A DNA stretch of 36,153 nucleotides, taken from NCBI GenBank assembly GCA_011087955.1, contig JAALKR010000021.1:1-36153 (forward strand), given 5' to 3'. This document shows, piece after piece, positions 9,401-16,760 of this stretch. How positions within the stretch are numbered: position 1 is the first letter of the stretch; each line of letters starts with the position of its first letter. The position numbers and the translations under genes are program-made. The notes beneath the pieces are model-generated. The model was not told the DNA's origin, did no database searches, and saw nothing but the letters and a program-made list of their open reading frames with translations. The DNA comes from Oligoflexia bacterium (lineage in GTDB: Bacteria > Bdellovibrionota > UBA1018 > CAIPTA01 > JAALKR01).

Positions 9401-9656
9401 CGGGACAAGGATTGCCTTAAATAAATATGAGAAGATCCCAAATTGTTCTAGCTCTGATCCAAAGCTAGGCGATGGAGACTATAAAGAAAAAAAGAAAATC
9501 ATAAAGAAAATAAAAAAGAAATGTATGAAGTTGGGAGTGGAGGTTGATTTGGAGTTGGATTTGGAGGAAGAGTATGAGTGTAAGAAGGAGAACGCCACCG
9601 ATACAAAACCGAAATGGATATTTGTTAGGACCGTTAGTGAGGAAGACTGTCCATAA
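6489..9656 (+). CDS. Giant pilin-like protein with Cys-rich and C-type-lectin-like segments
   Basis: A 1055-aa protein. A basic leader ends in RSQRG (Gly19), then the helix VSLVQALIAATLVCAGG, a class III-like prepilin signal with Gln instead of Glu at +5. The exposed part has a Cys-rich patch (GCSCCYKKQC, 491-500) and a stretch from about 575 to 705 resembling a C-type lectin core: GAFQACYNMGGERL (599-612) then FWVNLRVDS (696-704). A weaker second unit follows (SDARGICQGADAIF, 795-808; GAWVAYERMGSEWQ, 846-859). The tail switches from a Lys-rich run (1000-1014) to an acidic run (1019-1029). The start has GGGAG 6 nt upstream. Most pilins are 120-250 aa, so this is several times larger and is probably a tip adhesin loaded through a pilin-like stem. 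The lectin reading is by pattern only; FGE-type or DUF1566-type folds share similar signatures. Confidence 0.65.
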   Translation: MGCQAKREKETGVLRSQRGVSLVQALIAATLVCAGGFGVVRFATMTTDSMKKATDVPKVVKIGNIGLSNARQVLLNVIEREGPNKDKKMAGVCRLLSTPMQSGGVGQIEISLFAAGDDKFKKDWERAFPSEQWEMFSAPYCRPDGYKRCLRPNSNVEGLKPEEIHLLQPEIFIELVPIFVRGSSGDGRSAVRLPRRSGETTREEASNIAFLVLSTTRYTAKKGPDSATTRRLDRTTRMAVWVGEAECEYEYTLGGTTNTLLLNPSAIGSGVKSKTVFSADSGELSNRLLRVTFPTSVRMESQVAEDDGKRVGVGIRMESSMASISCNENRYRCPNRSITSREWALAMGGAVFRVIFNRANPHHLTSSVDIEPRYTIKKGGGEISPAPNATYSTVNGPLVDGKATIISNWRTVSMEISNTPQVCSEICKESGSSPYNWSPDIVEGDDYNEVVQKSKDNSDPLYFGHVENTMPDVQVGGSTHVESDTDPKPVGCSCCYKKQCAMVGVSVFGYCHLQPPEPLDSRVPECEGTNDSIVQEKQLSNDPIAGTGDCVSAKLSSDSLDFTRRACSGSLRSLCYFQGTYRLAQDGLTKSYTRSDFNGAFQACYNMGGERLNRVEADAFLTAQGNLIAADMPPVVGDNYEFVNSAAAGYFIAPQDAPNLKMVAQGVRTIFFTPVPDTGFGRQGGILAALSPDEQFWVNLRVDSTGFMYAAPPEIPTTTSEFSTESDQDGVFHFNRDPDHTLTTSSASAMLLLNTRRYFGALNVSPTQGSSQRVVCFDPHTNEVKVPGSGTAQLSDARGICQGADAIFIPPVTPSQWTAAMVKSAEMSPRRPWPAPPTPPTGNLVGAWVAYERMGSEWQSNALIKVGQPDKNSKDFGREVYFVGSYGAPITLPEATSSEPPAEPGGVQVLCRTGDRENPFELKDGGSCSGEYFLNSSNESKLKADGAASLMESRNAIIAIAKKIDPSNMLGGTRIALNKYEKIPNCSSSDPKLGDGDYKEKKKIIKKIKKKCMKLGVEVDLELDLEEEYECKKENATDTKPKWIFVRTVSEEDCP

Positions 9657-9676
9657 GATAAGGAAAGTCTAGAACC

Positions 9677-10762
9677 ATGTTGAAGAACCAAAAAGGTGTG
9701 ACGATTCTAGAGATGATTATAGCTGGCGCTATGTTTGCTGGAATTGGCTATGTGGCTACTAGCGTGTATACAAACGCTGTGGAAAATGCTGTGCTTTCGC
9801 AAAACTCTAAGGTGGTGTCCGGAGTTAGGCGGCAGCTCAATAAACTCGCAACCAAGGTTCTACACTCAATGAGTATTCCACGACTCGACCCACAGCGGAC
9901 TCTAGTTGGACCATCGGAGGTGCTAATTGCAGGAAATCCACCAGCGACAAGTACAAATTCCCCAGCGATGGTTGCGGCAGCAGACCCAAAGCACGATACT
10001 TCTACTTCGCAGCCGCTGAGTTGGAACTTAGCTGATGGTGTGGAGATAGTTCGCGGAACAGTACCTGACTTTGATCTTGCCGGAACGCAAGGCAAATCTA
10101 CCTCATTTACGATAGAAAATTTTCATCTGAACCGTAAGAACAATGATCCTTTGAAGGCTTCGGAGTTGGAGGGCATTACAAGATCGATCTTTTACTCTCG
10201 TTGTATTGACCGCGAATTACCGAAGGAGCTGGAAGACTACACGATTGCTGAAATCATCGATTTGCGTGTGCCTTATTTTTTGCGTGTTAAAGAGACTAGT
10301 GCTAGCACTGAGACAGAGCCAGGAATATTTTGTTGTCCTAGGACGGATATACTTAACCAGTCCTGTCCTGACCCTAATGACAACGAGCTAAATGACCCCA
10401 ATCATCGGTTGCGATTTTGGCCAACTGTCTTTATTTTGCAACCCGACGGTGGTATCGCGACCATTCCCACTAAATCAGAACGCCCAATTGTTTTTGGTGC
10501 AGCTATGCAACTTTCTGTCGATGGTAATCCACCAACCCAGATGACCATGGAAATGGTCGTGATGTATAACAAATGCAAAGTATCTCGTGTGGGCTTTGGG
10601 GGGCGCGCACCACACAAGTGCGTCGAGCCGATACTTGGAGTTTTGCGCTATGAAAATTTCAACACCGACATTCACTTCACTTACAATCGTAAGACCAAAG
10701 ATGTATCTAGAGACGTGACCGGTTCTAGCTTCATCCGCATGGGCACCAAAACTGTGCATTAA
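9677..10762 (+). CDS. Type IV minor pilin, PilW-like
   Basis: A 361-aa protein with a textbook prepilin N-terminus. The short leader MLKNQKG is cleaved after Gly7, then VTILEMIIAGAMFAGIGYVA with Glu at +5 and a hydrophobic helix. The remainder is a beta-rich, Cys-containing pilin head (IFCCPRTDILNQSC). It lies 20 nt after the giant pilin gene, with AAGGAAA upstream, so it is in the same transcript. Size and order after a PilX/PilV-like gene resemble PilW of the minor pilin operon that primes type IV pili. It is the only one of the three with the canonical Glu5, so it may be the subunit that ties the unusual partners into a normal pilus or pseudopilus. The downstream tandem copy has no counterpart of this gene. 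Confidence 0.75.
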   Translation: MLKNQKGVTILEMIIAGAMFAGIGYVATSVYTNAVENAVLSQNSKVVSGVRRQLNKLATKVLHSMSIPRLDPQRTLVGPSEVLIAGNPPATSTNSPAMVAAADPKHDTSTSQPLSWNLADGVEIVRGTVPDFDLAGTQGKSTSFTIENFHLNRKNNDPLKASELEGITRSIFYSRCIDRELPKELEDYTIAEIIDLRVPYFLRVKETSASTETEPGIFCCPRTDILNQSCPDPNDNELNDPNHRLRFWPTVFILQPDGGIATIPTKSERPIVFGAAMQLSVDGNPPTQMTMEMVVMYNKCKVSRVGFGGRAPHKCVEPILGVLRYENFNTDIHFTYNRKTKDVSRDVTGSSFIRMGTKTVH

Positions 10763-10768
10763 ATCAAT

Positions 10769-10793
10769 TACACTAAACTAATACACTAAACTA
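10769..10793. repeat. 12-bp direct repeat between the two operon copies
   Basis: TACACTAAACTA occurs at 10769-10780 and again at 10782-10793, one base apart, just after the minor pilin stop codon. It is at the junction between the intact operon and the decayed copy, so it may be a scar of the duplication or a small regulatory repeat. Confidence 0.6.
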
Positions 10794-10796
10794 GCA

Positions 10797-10814
10797 TTAC
10801 ACTTCACCGTGTAA
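10797..10814 (+). terminator. Possible weak terminator hairpin after the pilin operon
   Basis: TTACAC (10797-10802) and GTGTAA (10809-10814) form a perfect 6-bp stem around TTCACC. A T tract (10826-10831) follows after GGCGCC. The stem is A/T-rich and the T tract is not adjacent, so this is a weak candidate terminator for the three-gene operon. Confidence 0.3.
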
Positions 10815-10850
10815 ATCAGGCGCCATTTTTTCGTTAATCGAGGAAAATAC

Positions 10851-10879
10851 TATACAAATATAGTTTGTTGATGTATAAT
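10851..10879 (+). promoter_or_regulatory. Sigma-70-type promoter of the second pilin copy
   Basis: TATACA (10851-10856) and a perfect TATAAT (10874-10879) are 17 bp apart, 36 bp before ATG 10915, which has a G-rich ribosome site (GGGGG, 10904-10908). Thus the damaged copy still appears to have transcription and translation start signals. Confidence 0.45.
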
Positions 10880-10914
10880 TTAAGAAGACTAGGGCTATAG
10901 TTTGGGGGCTTTAA

Positions 10915-12124
10915 ATGTTTAGGAATCAGTCTGGATCTATAGCAATTGCTATTATCTTGGTTACGTTGGGATTGGCCGTAGCTGCGGGTGGTTTTTTTTC
11001 GCAAACTCCATATTACGCACAACAGCGAAAACTGTAAAAGAAACAGGAGCAGGAAATATATCTGAGATTCTCATGTCTCGGGCAGCGCAAGCGATTGCAA
11101 AGAACGTAGTTCTTTGCTCTGAAGTCTACGAAAATAAATGCATCATCCGGTCTCCTGAGCAAGCGGCAGAATACGGTTTCACGAATATCCGTCAAGTGAA
11201 TGCCGATGGCGAGTCGAGTGATACCGGGAAAGACCTAATGGTGGAGGCGGAAACTTGTATACAAAATGCAAATGAAGTTGCAGCGAACTCGAGTGAAGAG
11301 GAGCCAGAGGAGTTTGTCTGTAACCGGGACGGAGGCCTCACGGTCATGGCCACCATTCACTTTGCGTTCGTAAGCTTGGATACGTTACGTTCCCAATCAT
11401 TTATTACTGGTCTGCATGCAATCGAAGATTTAGATCGGCACGCTATCCAAACTAAAGTGTCGATTCCTATTTTGAAGGGTCTCAATAAGAATGGAGAAAA
11501 AGAATTTTATAAAGTAGAGACTGCGGCCGTGATTCGACGTCCGCGAAGTTTCCTTCGATTTGAAATCTTAACTAGAGGTTGTGAGCGATCTTGTGAATGA
11601 TGGCCCTGGTTGGGTATACGGAGTAAAAGTTTTTCGCACATTTGAGCCGGATCCAGCCTTTGCCAATCGCGCGAGCACTACAACGATTGAAGCCTATGAT
11701 AGTCGAGCTGCAGGTAATACAGTCGGCATACCTCCTGGCGAATCCATCACCTTCACGGACACAGGCATTCCGTGCTTTTTTGAATTCGTCACCGTGCGAA
11801 CAGTAGGTGGTCAGGCTTCTGTTTCCACGGCTGTTACGAGAAGCCCGCTGAGCTCTGGTAGGACAATGTACGCATTTGCTAGAGGGGCAATCATATCAAG
11901 CCTGAATAGAAGCCTCTTTTCCTGTGGAGGCATTTTGGGAATTCCATGTGCTTATGCTCAAGCTGGAGCGGAAAATTTAGAACCAGCTAACCCACTTGTT
12001 ATTACGGAAGCCGGAGGCACAGTACCTGCCAGCCGTATTGTTACCACGATCTGGAGGAAAGACCTGTAGTTCAGCCAGCGCCAGCACGATTTACGGGAGA
12101 TGGTGGGGAGGCGACGGCAATTAA
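10915..12124 (+). pseudogene. Degenerate second copy of pilin-like protein 1
   Basis: This aligns along its length with the 5045-6427 gene, by eye roughly 70 percent identical over residues 35-215. It begins with the same MFRNQSGS leader and helix, but a tract of eight Ts at 10992-10999 is one base short, so translation leaves the pilin frame and stops about 40 codons in. The pilin frame then reopens from about 11020 to 11600. After RGCERSC, 98 nt present in the first copy are missing, which shifts the frame again; the homology resumes as NDGPGWVY. A further 1-nt loss near 12050 produces a stop at 12067-12069, before the original end (GGC AAT TAA, to 12124). It keeps a promoter and ribosome site. 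Either it is a dying gene, or its tracts serve slippage or donor functions. Confidence 0.85.
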
Positions 12125-14804
12125 GCGCCTATTACGATCGCAACGAGGCATCTCATTACTTCAGGCTTTGGTGGCAAGCGCTATCATCGTAGTCGGTGGA
12201 CTCGAAGCATCTCGATTCGCCACGATGACTACAGATACTATGAAAAAAGTAGCGGACATTCCGGTAGTCGTTAAAATCGGAAGTATCGGATTGAGTAATG
12301 CACGGCAAGTGCTACTCAACGTAGCAAACCCGGCAGACAGTGGACGCAAGACGGCTGGAGTGTGCCGTCTTTTTTCTACGCCCATGAGGTCGGGTGGTGT
12401 GGGTCGAATCCATATAGATTTATTTTCTGTAGAGGACGATACCTTGGGACCAGATTGGGAGCGCGCCTTTCCTTCCGGCCAGTGGGAAACATTTTCTTCC
12501 TCCTACTGCCAGCCGAATGGTTATAAGCGCTGCTTGCGTCCCACTTCGAATGTGGAGGGACTGAGTCTTAAAGAGATCGCTCGATTACAGCCAGAAATTT
12601 TTATTGAGTTAGTTCCTGTCCTTGTTCGTAAGTCAGTGGGGGAAGAGCAAAGCGCGATTCGCCTGCCAGCTACCTCCGGTGAGACAATTAAAGAAGATGC
12701 AAGTGACGTAGCCTTCTTGGTATTTACCACGACTAGGTATACAGCGAAGAAAAAGGATAATATACGAGTGGATAAGGTCGCCCGGATGGCGGTGTGGGCT
12801 GGTGAAGCCGAGTGTATGTATGAGTTTACGCTAGGTGGCACCACTGAGACGATTTTACTCAACCCATCTGCAATCGGCTCAGGTGTGACTGATGAGACAT
12901 TATTTTCTGCAAGCGAGGGAACATTTTTCGAGCGATTGCTGCGAGTAAGATTTCCGACTTCGGTTCGTGTGGAATCTCAAATCGCTGAAGTTGATGGACG
13001 GCGTTTAGGCATATCAATCCGCACGAATGAGTCGATGGCATCTATCGCCTGTAATGAAAATAGATATCGTTGTCCTAGTCGTTCCACAGGAAGAGAATGG
13101 GCGCCATCCATGGGAGGCGGGGCGGTGCGTTTAATTTTCAATCGAATGAACCCTCATCATTTAACTTCCAGTGTTGACGTTATTCCACGATACACATTTC
13201 GAAATGGTGGAGGAGAAGTTACACCCGCACCAAATGTAACGTACTCAACTATAGCCGGGCCGTTTGCTGAAAGAACTACGATCATAAGTAATTGGCGCAC
13301 AATCCTAACGGAAGTAAGCAACGCACTTCAAGTTTGTAGTGAGATTTGTAGTGAGTCGGGTTCAGCTCCCTATAACTGGGCGGATGATGGTTCAGGTGGT
13401 GTCGATGAAACGAATTCAGAGATTTATTTTGCGCATATACACAACACGATGCCGGACGTGCAGGTAGACGGCAGTACTCATTTTGAAGAGGATACAGATC
13501 CCAAACCCGTAGGTTGTTCCTGCTGCTTTATGAAGCAATGTGGTATGCGCGGGGTGAACGTATTTGGTTACTGCCACAAACAACCGCTAGAACCGCTAGA
13601 CTCTCGCGTTCCGGAGTGTGAGGGCACGAACGATGCGATCGTTCGAAGGAGACAACTAGCCAACAACGCAACCAGTGGCTCCGGGCGTTGTATCGCAGCT
13701 CGATTAAATTCGAATGGTTCTCTTACCTTTATTCGACGTGCATGTAGCGATTCTCTTCGGTCTCTTTGTTACTTTCAAGGAACGTACCGTTTGGCCCAGG
13801 ATGGAATCACGCAGAATTATATCCGTTCTAATTTCGACGGAGCATTTCAATCCTGCTACCAGATGGGAGGAGAACGCTTAAACCGTGTGGGTGTAGATAC
13901 TCTCCTCACTGGACAAGGGAATTTCAATCCTGCCAATATGCCACCAGTGGTTGGCAGCAACTACGAATTCGTAAATGGTGGGGCAGCCGGTTATTTCATT
14001 GCGCCTCAGGATTTGGCAAACGTTCGAATGGTTGCTCGGGGAATCCGTGATGTTCTTTGGCCCGCGAGCGAGCAGTTTTGGGTAAATATGCGGGTAGATT
14101 CGGCTGGTTTTAGGTATGCAGCGCCACCAAACATACCTGCCACTACTAGTGAATTTTCAACCGAATCTGATCGAGACGGAATTTTAAATTTCAATCGTGA
14201 CTCAGTTCATCCGTTTACGACAACTAGTGCTAGCGCAATGATGCTTATGAACACGCGGCGCTACTTTGGTGCATTAAATGTGGGTCCAACTCAGGCTGCA
14301 GCGCCACAACGCGTGATCTGCTTTAACCCAAACAACAATGACGTTGAACTCTCAGCGACTACGATGACTCAGTTTACGGGTGCTCGAAGTATTTGCCGAG
14401 ATGCCAATGCAGTTTTTATCCCACCAGTTACTCCGTCTCAATGGACTTCTGCTATGGTGCGAGCAGAACCGATGTCACCTACACGGCCGTGGCCACTTCC
14501 GACAGTAGATCGCCTTGGAGCTTGGGTTGCTTACGAACGCGTGGGTGGCCAGTGGCGCTCCAATGCTTTAATTGAGATGACCAAGTTTGACCCAACTTCA
14601 AAAAGTTTTTTTGCAGACAGTAGAGAAGTGTATTTCGTAGGGCCCTATGGCGACGCTCTAGCTGACGTACAATTACCAATGACAAGTTCAACAATTAGTC
14701 CGAGCGCTTCTGAGCCGACCCACATTCTTTGCCGCACAGGAAACCCTAAACTTCTGAATTTTCGACAAAGCTTAAACCAGATTTCGATAAGATTTCATTG
14801 CTAG
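12125..14804 (+). pseudogene. Truncated second copy of the giant pilin-like protein
   Basis: This is homologous to 6489-9656 from the prepilin leader (RLLRSQRG, then ISLLQALVASAIIVVGG) to LCRTG near 14740. The long open part runs 12168-14804. The gap between the two genes and the first codons of the giant gene are deleted here, so no start codon lies ahead of the leader. The leader frame joins the Pro-rich tail of the preceding pseudogene, through LEERPVVQPAPARF. The last roughly 140 residues of the parent, including the Lys-rich/acidic tail, are missing and replaced by about 20 unrelated residues. The Cys patch (GCSCCFMKQC) and lectin-like motif (GAFQSCYQMGGERL) remain, as does Gln at +5. 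The long intact reading frame suggests decay is recent or the frame is under some constraint. Confidence 0.8.
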
Positions 14805-14934
14805 GGGATTGCTCATGAGTAAAGTCGGATGTGTCTCGTCGAAGCCCACGCCATACTAAAAGTGCCCCAAGAATAATCGCAGTGATTAGGCCTAAGTAAG
14901 GACTCCAGGAAACTCTGAAGTTTCGTAAATTCAT
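14746..14934 (-). CDS. Small single-span membrane protein
   Basis: A 62-aa protein with one membrane span (YLGLITAIILGALLVW, residues about 13-28), a basic cytoplasmic-side flank (RGLRR) and a polar tail. It has an extended -10 box (TGCTAAAAT on the minus strand; TAAAAT at 14943-14948) only 8 nt before the ATG, so its mRNA may be almost leaderless. Its 3' end is antisense to the last 20 codons of the truncated giant pilin copy; its stop codon (14746-14748) is within about 5 bp of the point where pilin homology ends. That suggests the gene was there first and the pilin copy was cut back to it. No family recognised. Confidence 0.45.
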   Translation of the reverse strand: MNLRNFRVSWSPYLGLITAIILGALLVWRGLRRDTSDFTHEQSPSNEILSKSGLSFVENSEV

Positions 14935-15054
14935 ACAGACCTATTTTAGCATGCCTGGGGAAAGAAAAAACTTTAAGAATCGGCACATTACTGCCGAACA
15001 GCCTGTTGAAACTGAGTTGCCAGTTTTAGCGAAATTTAGCAGGAGTATATAAAA

Positions 15055-16071
15055 ATGCATTGGTGCAGAGGGTTAGTAGTCCTGTCGGTCGTAGGGTTGT
15101 TAGTTTCTCCTACGGAAGTATGGTCGTTTTCGAGTAAATCTAAGGAAGACCTCAAGGAAAGTTCCAGAGAGAATCTCAAGGAAGACACCGAACAAGGCGC
15201 GAAGGCAGAATCCGAGGGTGCATCTAGCGCTACTGGAAAAGAAGAATGGCTATCTGATTCTAGTGAAGTTCAAGCAGAAGAGGATCATGAGCAGGCTGGT
15301 AAGGATTCTGAGTCTGACGATTCCGATGATTCTGACGATTCCGATAGCGAGAGTATTTCTTCTAAGAGTACTTCAGAGTGTAACTGCGACGGAAGCTGTT
15401 GTCGGGATCGTGGTTTAGCCTCTGAGAGAGTGCCGACTGAGGCAGATGCAGATAGTGAGACTTTCACAAATGGTATAGCTCCAGACAAAGCGCTCTCGAA
15501 ATTGAAAATAGGTAACCAACGTTTTGTGCAAGGTAGGCAGCGTAGTCGGCAATCGGGAATGGCTAAGAAGGATAGAATTCGTCTTCTAGCAGGAGAGTCA
15601 CCACACACTGTGGTGATAACGACAAGCGATTCTCGCGTTTCTCCAGAGCTTCTTTTTGACCAACGACTGGGTGAAATTTATGTGATTCGAGTGCTCGGGC
15701 CGGCATTAGGCAAGTCTGTTATCGCGTCCATAGAGTACGCAGTTAAGACCTTAGGCGTGCAGTTTGTATTAGTTCTGGGTAGTGAAAACTCAGCAGGAGT
15801 CAAATCCGCATTGATGAACCCGATTGGAGCGACTTCTTTAGGTAGCCCTTACGTTGGATTCTTGCTTCGCGACATTCAACCGCGAGTTTCACAATTCCAT
15901 AGACGTCCGGCGAGTTCCGGTTATTCCCGCGAAGGGGCTGCGAATGCGCGAGGAATCGTTAAGGATCTGATTCGTAAGAGCACGATCCTTCGCGCTCGTG
16001 TGGGTTCTGGGGCATTGCAAATGCACTCGGCGATGTACTATCTAGATTCAGGAGTGGTGGATTTCCACTAG
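15055..16071 (+). CDS. Secreted beta-carbonic-anhydrase-like protein without zinc ligands
   Basis: A 338-aa protein with a signal peptide (about residues 1-24), a roughly 115-residue linker rich in Ser, Glu and Asp (DSDDSDDSDSES) with a Cys cluster (CNCDGSCC, 109-116), and then a beta-carbonic-anhydrase domain (about 140-338). The domain keeps family landmarks: GNQRFV, the SDSRV turn (191-195), PELLFDQRLGEIYVIRV and SIEYAVKTLG. The three zinc ligands are gone: Thr190 replaces Cys before SDSR, Ser243 replaces His and Ser246 replaces Cys in VLGSENSAG (family VLGHxxCGA). Asp192 and Arg194 remain. It cannot bind zinc in the usual way, so CO2 hydration is not expected; a binding or structural role is inferred. 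GCAGGAG lies 9 nt before the ATG. The HD hydrolase gene follows 21 nt later. Confidence 0.8.
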   Translation: MHWCRGLVVLSVVGLLVSPTEVWSFSSKSKEDLKESSRENLKEDTEQGAKAESEGASSATGKEEWLSDSSEVQAEEDHEQAGKDSESDDSDDSDDSDSESISSKSTSECNCDGSCCRDRGLASERVPTEADADSETFTNGIAPDKALSKLKIGNQRFVQGRQRSRQSGMAKKDRIRLLAGESPHTVVITTSDSRVSPELLFDQRLGEIYVIRVLGPALGKSVIASIEYAVKTLGVQFVLVLGSENSAGVKSALMNPIGATSLGSPYVGFLLRDIQPRVSQFHRRPASSGYSREGAANARGIVKDLIRKSTILRARVGSGALQMHSAMYYLDSGVVDFH

Positions 16072-16092
16072 GGTCTACACTATATTGAGTGT

Positions 16093-16707
16093 ATGGCTGC
16101 TAAACCTGGAATTGAATTAAGTGAAAACTATGAGCGAGCGCTTCTCTATGGGCTTCGAGCCCACGAAGGGCAATATCGTAAGGGGAATCGAGCCCCTTAT
16201 TTCTCACATCCAATGGCCGTTTCATCCTATGTGATGGAATATGGTGGCGACGAGGAACAAGCTATCGCGGCACTTCTCCATGACACTATTGAAGATTGCG
16301 ACGTGAGTGAAACGGAGTTGCAAAAGGAATTCGGTGAGCGTGTTGCCACTTTGGTGCTGGAATGCACCGAGCCTCTTTCTGAGAAAATCACTTCTGAGAA
16401 AAGAACTTATACTTGGCAAGAACGTAAGGATGCTTATTTGGCCTTAGCGCGAAATTCCAGTGATGATGCCTTGCTGATTATTCTTTGCGATAAATATCAT
16501 AATCTGCATTCGCTTTGGCGTGATTTGGAATACCGAGGGGAGGCGGCTTGGGGAATATTTCATAAACCCAAAGATAAGTTTCAATGGTACTACTTTGAGC
16601 TAGAAACCGTGTTTAAAAGTCGAGGGTATTTTCACCATAAACGTAGCTCCGGTCTCGTCCAGGCGTTTTCTGACCTACGAGCAATGGTCTTTGCGGAGAC
16701 CAGCTAG
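16093..16707 (+). CDS. HD-domain hydrolase, RelA/SpoT-like (MESH1/SAH type)
   Basis: A 204-aa protein with the metal-binding pattern of the SpoT hydrolase domain: His39 in YFSHPMAV, His63-Asp64 and Glu67-Asp68 in LLHDTIED, and Asp133 in LCDKYHNL (family usually KLADRLHN). The first residues (ALLYGLRAHEGQYRKG) also match the family opening helix and the R-K-G loop. There is no synthetase, TGS or ACT domain, so it is a small stand-alone hydrolase. It probably removes the 3' pyrophosphate of (p)ppGpp or a related nucleotide; substrate is inferred from family. It starts at ATG 16093, 21 nt after the carbonic-anhydrase-like gene, with no clear ribosome site, and probably shares that transcript. 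The next gene faces it from the other strand. Confidence 0.8.
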   Translation: MAAKPGIELSENYERALLYGLRAHEGQYRKGNRAPYFSHPMAVSSYVMEYGGDEEQAIAALLHDTIEDCDVSETELQKEFGERVATLVLECTEPLSEKITSEKRTYTWQERKDAYLALARNSSDDALLIILCDKYHNLHSLWRDLEYRGEAAWGIFHKPKDKFQWYYFELETVFKSRGYFHHKRSSGLVQAFSDLRAMVFAETS

Positions 16708-16718
16708 AGGGCTAAGGA

Positions 16719-16760
16719 GGCGCGAGGGGGCGCGAAGGGGGGGGCAGCACCGCAAGCCCC
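16719..16760. repeat. G-rich tandem repeat and hairpin between convergent genes
   Basis: GGCGCGAGGG (16719-16728) is followed by GGCGCGAAGGG (16729-16739), then a G run that starts the hairpin GGGGC (16741-16745) / GCCCC (16756-16760). It lies between the convergent HD and antiporter genes. It lacks a T tract; the G runs could form a quadruplex or slow polymerase from both sides. Confidence 0.35.

Noticed and set aside
10763-10814. CRISPR-like array from the repeated TACACTAAACTA
   Set aside because: Only two copies one base apart, with no spacers and no cas genes in the window.
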